From NCBI GenBank assembly GCA_017453765.1, contig JAFTEG010000123.1:1-7230 (forward strand): DNA of 7,230 nucleotides, read 5' to 3'. Positions 1-4,359 of the stretch are shown piece after piece. The number at the start of each line of letters is the position of its first letter. Position 1 is the first letter of the stretch. The position numbers were made by a program, and so were the translations under genes. The notes beneath the pieces are model-generated. The model was not told where the DNA came from, did no database searches, and worked only from the letters and a program-made list of their open reading frames with translations. The DNA comes from Selenomonadaceae bacterium. Lineage in GTDB: Bacteria > Bacillota > Negativicutes > Selenomonadales > Selenomonadaceae.

Positions 1-810
1 GACTGGGCATTTAACGGCTGTTATTCATTGAAAGAAGTAGAATTTCCCGAAGGTGTAACTTCTATCAGTGAAGGCGCATTCCAAAATTGCACGGCGCTGA
101 CGGAAATAAAATTTCCGAACGGTTTGACTGATATAGGTAATTTTGCATTTCAAAATTGCACGGCGTTGACTGAAATAAATTTGCCGGAAAGTTTGACTTA
201 TATCGGTGATTCGGTATTTGAAAGTTGCGAGGCGTTGAAAAAATTAAAATTGCCGGACGGTTTAAATTCTATCGGCAACTTTGCATTTGAAGAGTGTACG
301 GCGTTGACTGAAATTATATTGCCGGACGGTTTAAATGAAATCGGTACAGGGGCGTTTGACGGGTGTACAGCGTTGAAAAAAGTAAAATTGCCGGAAGATT
401 TAACCGCTATAGGTAACGGAGCATTTGAACATTGCACGGCGTTGAAAAAAATAAAATTGCCAAAAGGCTTGACTGAGCTCGGTGCTTGGCAATTTAGCGG
501 CTGCGAGTCGTTGACAGAAATAAATCTTCCCGCCGCTTTGACTTCTGTTGCGTGGGGTTCATTCAGCGAGTGCACGGCGTTGAAAAAAGTAAAATTCCCC
601 AAAGGCTTAACTGAAATTGAAGGCTATGCATTCAATGGTTGCGAATCGTTGACAGAAATAAATCTTCCCGCCGGTTTGACTTCTATCGGTGAAGGTGCAT
701 TTCAAGATTGTATCAACTTAAGTAAGATAACCTATCATAAAAAGACTGAAAAAATTTTAAAAGAATATTTTCAAGATGAGTGGGAAAACCTTGAAAAAAT
801 TGTCGTGTAA
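1..810 (+). CDS. BspA-like leucine-rich repeat protein, C-terminal part (5' end outside window)
   Basis: The reading frame is open from base 1 (DWAFNGCYSLKEV...), so the gene starts upstream; the TTG at 28 is only an internal leucine codon. The visible part has ten full 23-residue repeats (28-717) of the form LxxIxLPxGLxxIGxxAFxxCxA, followed by a degenerate capping segment that starts LSKITY and ends at the TAA at 808-810. This is the Treponema/BspA type of leucine-rich repeat (LRR_5 family), a curved solenoid usually found in secreted or surface proteins that bind host or bacterial partners. The N-terminus is missing, so secretion cannot be judged. The visible C-terminus has no LPxTG motif, S-layer domain or hydrophobic anchor. 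Each repeat keeps one Cys near its end and a conserved Ala-Phe pair. The family call is firm; the ligand and location are unknown. Confidence 0.93.
   Translation, partial: DWAFNGCYSLKEVEFPEGVTSISEGAFQNCTALTEIKFPNGLTDIGNFAFQNCTALTEINLPESLTYIGDSVFESCEALKKLKLPDGLNSIGNFAFEECTALTEIILPDGLNEIGTGAFDGCTALKKVKLPEDLTAIGNGAFEHCTALKKIKLPKGLTELGAWQFSGCESLTEINLPAALTSVAWGSFSECTALKKVKFPKGLTEIEGYAFNGCESLTEINLPAGLTSIGEGAFQDCINLSKITYHKKTEKILKEYFQDEWENLEKIVV
442..717 (+). repeat. Tandem duplication of a two-LRR (138 bp) block inside the repeat gene
   Basis: The blocks at 442-579 and 580-717 each encode one LKK-type repeat followed by one LTEINLP-type repeat. Both second halves open with nearly the same DNA (ttgacagaaataaatcttcc then cgccg or cgccgg), and both first halves share the PKGLTE segment and a GCES ending. 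This similarity is closer than that among the other repeats, which suggests recent growth of the array by duplicating a 46-residue unit. Confidence 0.7.
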
Positions 811-822
811 CTTTGCAATGAT

Positions 823-828
823 GAGGAG
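823..828 (+). promoter_or_regulatory. Ribosome binding site of the chrA-like gene
   Basis: GAGGAG lies 12 bases before the ATG at 841. The spacing is a little long, but no other in-frame start nearby has a better site. A tiny ORF (ATGATG..., 818-841, seven codons) covers this site, and its TAA overlaps the chrA-like start as TAATG; it has no ribosome binding site of its own that I can see. Confidence 0.55.
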
Positions 829-840
829 TAGATTTTATTA

Positions 841-1395
841 ATGCGTGACAAAAATTTTTACTGGCAACTGTTCAAATCTACGTTTATCATAAGTATGTTT
901 ACGGTAGGCGGCGGCTATGTTATAATCCCCCTGCTTAAGGCGAAGTACGTAGACGAATTTCACTGGATAAGCGACGAAGAGACTTTGAACATGGTAGCTA
1001 TCGCGCAGTCAACGCCCGGCATTATGGCGGTGAACACGGCGATTATGCTCGGCTATCGCATGGCGGGAGTTGCAGGCGCGCTTGTCGGCATGTTTGCTAC
1101 GGTACTGCCGCCGCTGATTATTATCACGATTGTTGCAACATTTTATGACTTGGTTGCCAAAAATGAAAGCGTCCAACTCGTTTTAAAAGGTATGCAGTGC
1201 GGAGCGACGGCGTTGCTTTTAAATGTGGCGATTGACCTTTTAATTAAGCAGTGCAAGAAAAAATTGGTACTGCCGATTATCATAATTTTGGCGACGTTCA
1301 TTGCGAATTTATTTTTTGACGTGAACATAATGCTCTTGGTGGCGATTGACGGCGTTGTAGGATTTTTCCTTCTGCGCGACAAGAAGTATAGTTAG
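841..1395 (+). CDS. Chromate transporter family protein, short-chain (half-size ChrA)
   Basis: This 184-residue membrane protein is one CHR domain, about half of a classic ChrA. It shows the two family signatures: a glycine-rich GGGYVIIPLL at residues 23-32 and AIAQSTPGIMAVNTA at 53-67. About five or six hydrophobic segments can be drawn (roughly 12-32, 62-82, 83-103, 113-135, 142-160 and 162-178). Family members export chromate or a related anion through the cytoplasmic membrane, but for Firmicute half-size proteins the true substrate is often unproved. Half-size CHR proteins are normally encoded as adjacent pairs; here the upstream gene is an LRR protein and the downstream one a HAD phosphatase, so no partner is visible. 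The gene starts 30 bp after the LRR gene, so the two may share a transcript. Its TAG stop touches the GATCGATA array. Confidence 0.9.
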   Translation: MRDKNFYWQLFKSTFIISMFTVGGGYVIIPLLKAKYVDEFHWISDEETLNMVAIAQSTPGIMAVNTAIMLGYRMAGVAGALVGMFATVLPPLIIITIVATFYDLVAKNESVQLVLKGMQCGATALLLNVAIDLLIKQCKKKLVLPIIIILATFIANLFFDVNIMLLVAIDGVVGFFLLRDKKYS

Positions 1396-1479
1396 ATCGA
1401 TAGATCGATAGTGGTTAGATCGATAGATCGATAGTGGTTGGATCGATAGATCGATAGATCGATAGTGGTTGGATCGATA
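1395..1479 (+). repeat. GATCGATA octamer array between chrA-like and HAD genes
   Basis: There are eight perfect copies of GATCGATA (starts 1395, 1403, 1418, 1426, 1441, 1449, 1457, 1472), grouped 2-2-3-1 and separated by the 7-mers GTGGTTA (1411), GTGGTTG (1434) and GTGGTTG (1465). The first copy begins on the last base of the chrA-like stop codon. Every unit holds a GATC (Dam-type) site and an ATCGAT palindrome. The array fills most of the 110-bp gap and ends about 14 bp before the ribosome binding site of the next gene. It is not CRISPR-like, because the units are too short and the spacers are identical. Confidence 0.95.
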
Positions 1480-1492
1480 GTATGGTAGAGAG

Positions 1493-1498
1493 TAGGGA
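1493..1498 (+). promoter_or_regulatory. Ribosome binding site of the HAD gene
   Basis: TAGGGA lies seven bases before the ATG at 1506, just after the octamer array, and supports that start codon. The first residues (MGVKLFVSDIDGTLL) also fit the usual short N-terminus of the family. Confidence 0.55.
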
Positions 1499-1505
1499 TT
1501 AGACA

Positions 1506-2309
1506 ATGGGCGTGAAATTATTTGTAAGCGACATTGACGGTACGCTTTTAACGCCGGGCAAAAAAATTTCTGCGCGGAATATAGACGCGGTAAAAAAAAT
1601 GGTTGCAGCGGGCATTACCGTCACCATAGCAACAGGCAGAATGTACAAAGCCGCCTTGCCGATAGCACGTGAACTCGGCGTCAACGTGCCGATTATCACC
1701 TACAACGGCGCATTGATTAAATCGGTTGAAGGCGAAATTTTACACGCCGAGTATCTGCCGGAAGACCTTGTCACGGAGCTGGTGAATTTTTACAAGCGGC
1801 AGGATTGGTACTTGCAGAGCTACAGCGAAGATAATTTGTACTACGCCGAATTTAACAAGTACGCCGATTACTATCAGACAATGCAAAAGGTTCAAGGCGC
1901 GGCGATTGGTTGGGACGGTATGAAAAATAAAACTTCGCACGTCTGTAAACTGTTAAGCATTGCCGATAATGAGGAGCAGACATTGGCGCGAATGGCGACG
2001 CTTAAAGCGGAATTTGCCGGTAAAATTGATGTTACGAAGTCCACGCCGATTTACACGGAAATAATTTGTCCCGGCGTATCGAAGGCGGCGGCAGTAAAAA
2101 TTTTGGCTCAAAAGTTGGGCGTTGACCGCGCGGAGGTTATGGCTATCGGCGATTCGGATAACGATTTACCAATGCTTAAGGCGGCAGGTAAAAGCATTGC
2201 AATGGGCAACGGTACGGACGAGGTGAAGGCGTCCTGCGATTTTGTTACGGCGGCTTGTGAAGATGACGGTTTTGCACAGGCAGTTGAAAATTTCGTCCTT
2301 AATTCTTAA
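1506..2309 (+). CDS. Cof-type HAD-IIB family hydrolase (sugar-phosphate/cofactor phosphatase)
   Basis: The 267-residue protein has every catalytic motif of the haloacid dehalogenase superfamily. Motif I is DIDGTLL, with the nucleophile Asp9 and the acid/base Asp11. Motif II is the Thr of IATGR (41-45). Motif III is a Lys near 193 (VSKAAAV). Motif IV is GDSDND at 215-220. The region between motifs II and III is the large C2B cap that defines subfamily IIB (Cof/YbjI/YidA type). These cytoplasmic Mg-dependent phosphatases remove phosphate from sugar phosphates and cofactors such as flavin or pyridoxal phosphate, with broad overlapping specificity, so the substrate cannot be named. The length is normal and nothing is missing. 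It sits 21 bp before the DUF2232 gene and may be co-transcribed with it. Its last codons (VLNS) are written in the ATTCTTA-type repeat seen again at 3536. Confidence 0.94.
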   Translation: MGVKLFVSDIDGTLLTPGKKISARNIDAVKKMVAAGITVTIATGRMYKAALPIARELGVNVPIITYNGALIKSVEGEILHAEYLPEDLVTELVNFYKRQDWYLQSYSEDNLYYAEFNKYADYYQTMQKVQGAAIGWDGMKNKTSHVCKLLSIADNEEQTLARMATLKAEFAGKIDVTKSTPIYTEIICPGVSKAAAVKILAQKLGVDRAEVMAIGDSDNDLPMLKAAGKSIAMGNGTDEVKASCDFVTAACEDDGFAQAVENFVLNS

Positions 2310-2313
2310 TTCA
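2298..2313 (+). repeat. Short CTTAATTC repeat overlapping the HAD stop codon
   Basis: CTTAATTCTTAATTC is two heptamer-phased units of the same sequence that forms a longer array at 3536-3570. It covers the last three codons and the TAA stop of the HAD gene. Confidence 0.6.
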
Positions 2314-2330
2314 AGTAAAGTTGGTGTTAA

Positions 2331-3287
2331 ATGGAAAGTAAAGTTACGCCGACGGTTGAAGGCGGCTTGCTTGCGGCGTTGACGGTAATATTAAGTTTGG
2401 CGGCAATATACCTGCCGGTTCTCGGCGCCTTCGTGGAATTTTTCTGCGCGGTACCGATTGCAGTGCTGACAGTGCGGCAAGGATTTAAATCAGGCGCGGC
2501 GGCAGTTGCCGTATCGTTCGTGTTGCTTTTAATGTTCACGGGACCGATACAAGCCGTAAGAATGACGCTGAGTTTCGGTCTGTGCGGCTTGGTACTCGGT
2601 CAATGCCTTAACAGAGGCTTCAGCGCGGTACAATGTTTCATACCCGTGCTTATTACCGGTTTCCTCGCGCAGATTGTTTCAGTAGCAATGTTGGCGATAG
2701 TTGCCGGCGTCGATGTCGTCGAACAGGATATGGAATTGGTACGCGATTCATTGACGCAGTCATTTGAAGTCTATGAAAGTATGGGCGTGGAGCCGCAGGT
2801 TATCAACCAGGCAAAGGCAATGGTTGAGCCGATTGTACAGTTATTCGCGGTGTTGACGCCGATAATTTTATTTTTCGTGGCGCTGATAAATACGGTCGGC
2901 ACTTACATTTTGTCGAAGTGGATTTTTCAAAAATTGCGTATGAAGTTCGCGGAGCCGCTGCCGCCTTTCACGCAGTGGAGATTTCCCGTAGCTTTTTTGT
3001 ACCTCGCGTCATTTTCGGCGCTGGGGCTGTACTGGGGACAAACTCGGCAGATAAGCGTTTTATACTTCATAGCATTCAATGCGCTGGTTTTAGCCGCTAT
3101 AGCGGGGCTTATACAGGGCTTTTCACTGCTTTCATACTTGGCTGACAGGTACAAAGTTTCAAAATTCGTGCGGAGAATAATTTTCGTGATACTGATTTTA
3201 AATATGTTTTTCTTGCAAGTCGTGGCGGTAACAGGGCTTTTCGATATGGTTTTTGACTACAGAAAACATTTGCAGAATAGTGGGTAG
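2331..3287 (+). CDS. DUF2232 (YybS-like) polytopic membrane protein
   Basis: This 318-residue protein is almost entirely hydrophobic. About nine membrane segments can be drawn (near 11-30, 33-49, 56-72, 76-92, 102-126, 170-195, 217-235, 243-270 and 282-305), with one long polar, helix-like loop at 127-168. The conserved PLPPFTQWRFP stretch at 209-219, before the last three helices, and the overall pattern match the DUF2232/YybS family. The family is confined mainly to Firmicutes and resembles substrate-binding S components of ECF vitamin transporters, but its function is not established. In Bacillus and relatives yybS lies next to gdpP (c-di-AMP phosphodiesterase) and rplI; here those neighbours are absent and a fluoride channel gene follows. 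The ATG at 2331 has only a weak Shine-Dalgarno sequence (around GGTG, 2323-2326), so translation may be low or coupled to the HAD gene ending 21 bp upstream. Confidence 0.85.
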   Translation: MESKVTPTVEGGLLAALTVILSLAAIYLPVLGAFVEFFCAVPIAVLTVRQGFKSGAAAVAVSFVLLLMFTGPIQAVRMTLSFGLCGLVLGQCLNRGFSAVQCFIPVLITGFLAQIVSVAMLAIVAGVDVVEQDMELVRDSLTQSFEVYESMGVEPQVINQAKAMVEPIVQLFAVLTPIILFFVALINTVGTYILSKWIFQKLRMKFAEPLPPFTQWRFPVAFLYLASFSALGLYWGQTRQISVLYFIAFNALVLAAIAGLIQGFSLLSYLADRYKVSKFVRRIIFVILILNMFFLQVVAVTGLFDMVFDYRKHLQNSG

Positions 3288-3303
3288 CTGGCAGCTGTTA
3301 GCC

Positions 3304-3519
3304 GCTAGGTCGTGTTGAATAAATCAAAAAGTTGCAAATTACGTAACAGCCGCAATTATGGCGGGGCGCACAAGGACGTGCGCCCGTCCGCGCAAGTCGC
3401 CGGACGCGACTTCTGCGGACTTGTTTCTTTTTGTTACTTTTTCTTTGCGCCAAAGAAAAAGTAAATCTCAAAAAAACTCAGCAATTTATGAAAATTGGAA
3501 TTAGTCAACACGTCCTAGC
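3304..3519 (+). repeat. MITE-like non-coding element, copy 1 (216 bp)
   Basis: The ends at 3304-3325 and 3498-3519 are inverted repeats of each other with 19 of 22 positions matching (core GCTAGGxCGTGTTGA). Inside, in order, are three hairpins: 3364-3385 (GGGCGCAC/GTGCGCCC), 3386-3420 (15-bp stem with two mismatches, loop CGGAC) and 3434-3464 (perfect 14-bp stem TTACTTTTTCTTTG, loop CGC). No ORF of note lies inside. Copy 2 (3993-4220) has the same layout in reverse orientation. No target-site duplication is certain, because the flanks are themselves TTAGC-rich repeats. Together with the heptamer array below it fills the 304-bp gap between the DUF2232 gene and crcB. It resembles a miniature inverted-repeat element; no transposase is present. 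Confidence 0.75.
3386..3420 (+). terminator. Possible hairpin terminator after the DUF2232 gene (within element copy 1)
   Basis: A GC-rich stem (3386-3400 with 3406-3420, 13 of 15 pairs) with loop CGGAC is followed by a T-rich stretch, TTGTTTCTTTTTG (3421-3433). The T-run is broken, so it would be a weak intrinsic terminator at best. Function is inferred from shape only. Confidence 0.4.
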
Positions 3520-3535
3520 TTGTAGCTAATTTTTC

Positions 3536-3570
3536 ATTCTTAATTCTACATTCTTAATTCTTAATTCAAT
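3536..3570 (+). repeat. ATTCTTA heptamer array upstream of crcB
   Basis: Five consecutive seven-base units start at 3536, 3543, 3550, 3557 and 3564. Three are exactly ATTCTTA and two are variants (ATTCTAC, ATTCAAT). The array lies between element copy 1 and the crcB ribosome binding site and matches the short repeat over the HAD stop codon at 2298-2313. Confidence 0.8.
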
Positions 3571-3577
3571 TCAAACC

Positions 3578-3584
3578 GGAAGGG
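3578..3584 (+). promoter_or_regulatory. Ribosome binding site fixing the GTG start of crcB
   Basis: GGAAGGG lies seven bases before the GTG at 3592. That spacing supports the GTG as the start, and the resulting N-terminus MIKFLLVFLGGGLGA is what the family expects. Confidence 0.65.
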
Positions 3585-3591
3585 ATTATAC

Positions 3592-3969
3592 GTGATAAAA
3601 TTTTTGCTGGTATTTCTCGGCGGCGGCTTAGGCGCAATGTTACGATATTTTATAAGCTCGCACCTTGCCGAAAAAATGGGAACTTTTCCAATCGGGACGT
3701 TGACGGTAAATATAATAGGAAACTTTTTAATGGGCGTATTATTTGAAATTTTTTTGACGAAAGAAATTTTAAAGTCCGATATGTTGAATGTATTTTTCAC
3801 GGTGGGATTTTTAGGCGGCTTTACGTCCCTATCGGCGTTTTCTGCAGAGACGTTGGAATTAATGCATCACGGCGAAATGACCTATGCGCTGATAAATATC
3901 CTTGCGACGTTTTCAACGGCATTGATAAGTTGTGCGGCAGGCTGGACATTGGTACAGAAGTTATTTTAG
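3592..3969 (+). CDS. crcB: CrcB/Fluc fluoride ion channel
   Basis: This 125-residue, four-helix protein has the length and motifs of the CrcB/Fluc family, dual-topology dimers that let fluoride leak out of the cytoplasm and so give fluoride resistance. Visible motifs are GGGLGAMLRY at 10-19, GTLTVNIIGN at 35-44 (with the pore-region Asn of the TVN motif) and GFLGGFTSLSAFSAE at 72-86. The family norm for the last motif is GGxTTFSTF, whose two Phe residues line the fluoride path; here the first is Leu80 and only Phe83 remains. A single gene is present. Either a homodimer forms or, as in many Firmicutes, a second crcB elsewhere supplies a partner. The start is GTG with a good ribosome binding site. 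No fluoride riboswitch is recognisable upstream. The gene is enclosed by two inverted copies of the MITE-like element. Confidence 0.93.
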   Translation: MIKFLLVFLGGGLGAMLRYFISSHLAEKMGTFPIGTLTVNIIGNFLMGVLFEIFLTKEILKSDMLNVFFTVGFLGGFTSLSAFSAETLELMHHGEMTYALINILATFSTALISCAAGWTLVQKLF

Positions 3970-3992
3970 GGAAGAGGGAGCAGACTAAAAGC

Positions 3993-4220
3993 TAGGGACT
4001 TTTGGTAAATTCAAACTTTGTAAAAAATTTTTTAGGATTTACTTTTCTTTGGCGCAAAGAAAAGTAACAAAAGAAACATGGCGCGTATGTAGCTCGCATA
4101 CCTTTTCGTAATTCCGGCGTTGACGTACGCACAAGGTTACGATAAATCTGACGTTGACGTACGCAGCTCAAAGTACATCCGCGCCGACTTTTTTAAGTTT
4201 GAATTAATCAACACGCCCTA
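3993..4220 (-). repeat. MITE-like non-coding element, copy 2 (228 bp, inverted relative to copy 1)
   Basis: The ends at 3993-4016 and 4197-4220 are inverted repeats matching at 19 of 24 positions (right end, read on the minus strand: TAGGGCGTGTTGATTAATTC). The right end also matches the ends of copy 1. The hairpin at 4039-4067 is TTACTTTTCTTTG / CAAAGAAAAGTAA around GCG, the reverse complement of the copy 1 hairpin but one base pair shorter. On the minus strand the order of long arm, hairpin, short arm equals that of copy 1. The long arm itself is different: it holds two direct copies of CGTTGACGTACGCA (4118-4131 and 4152-4165, 34 bp apart) in place of the GC-rich hairpins. With the following AT-rich leader it fills the 390-bp gap between crcB and ftsZ. 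Confidence 0.7.
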
Positions 4221-4236
4221 ACACCTAACAGCTAAT

Positions 4237-4271
4237 AATAAATTTTTTTCGCGCTATAGCGTAAATTTATT
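4237..4271 (+). promoter_or_regulatory. Nested inverted repeat upstream of ftsZ
   Basis: The arms AATAAATTT (4237-4245) and AAATTTATT (4263-4271) flank a perfect palindrome CGCTATAGCG (4252-4261). It lies about 90 bp before the ftsZ start in AT-rich DNA. It could be an operator or the end of a transcript arriving from crcB. I could not identify a convincing -35/-10 pair in the leader 4272-4343. Confidence 0.4.
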
Positions 4272-4343
4272 TTTTGTAGTAAAATAGCCTGCACAATTAA
4301 ATTTGAATCTAATCTCGAACAAAATTGAAAATAAAATTTTATT

Positions 4344-4351
4344 GACGGAGG
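4344..4351 (+). promoter_or_regulatory. Strong ribosome binding site of ftsZ, with an out-of-frame ATG beside the GTG start
   Basis: GACGGAGG lies eight bases before the GTG at 4360. An ATG at 4358 overlaps that GTG (ATGTG) but is in another frame and stops after four codons (ATG TGT TTG AAA TAG). The GTG is therefore the only start close to this site that yields FtsZ. Confidence 0.75.
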
Positions 4352-4359
4352 CATAGAAT

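Noticed and set aside
28..30. TTG as a start codon for the LRR protein
   Set aside because: The frame is open upstream to base 1 and encodes the end of a preceding repeat (AFNGCYS), so the TTG is an internal codon.
198..602. Minus-strand ORF opposite the LRR gene
   Set aside because: Its repetitive protein is just the antisense reading of the LRR repeats; it has no ribosome binding site or family resemblance.
818..841. Seven-codon leader peptide (MMRSRFY) ending in TAATG at the chrA-like start
   Set aside because: The overlap looks like translational coupling, but there is no ribosome binding site for it and the stretch mainly consists of the downstream gene's own site; noted only.
1395..1479. 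CRISPR array
   Set aside because: The repeat is only eight bases, is directly tandem in places, and the intervening 7-mers are the same sequence, so there are no spacers.
1309..1506. Minus-strand ORF rich in YRSID repeats
   Set aside because: It is a by-product of the GATCGATA array and the end of the chrA-like gene.
2918..3154. Overlapping ORFs of 75 codons on both strands within the DUF2232 gene
   Set aside because: They lie wholly inside a well-supported membrane protein gene and have no start signals or recognisable domains.
3536..3591. Fluoride riboswitch in front of crcB
   Set aside because: The leader is AT-rich heptamer repeats and lacks the GC-rich pseudoknot sequence pattern of the crcB motif.
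3304..4220. True composite transposon around crcB
   Set aside because: No transposase or recombinase gene is present, and target-site duplications cannot be shown, so only an inverted non-coding repeat pair is claimed.
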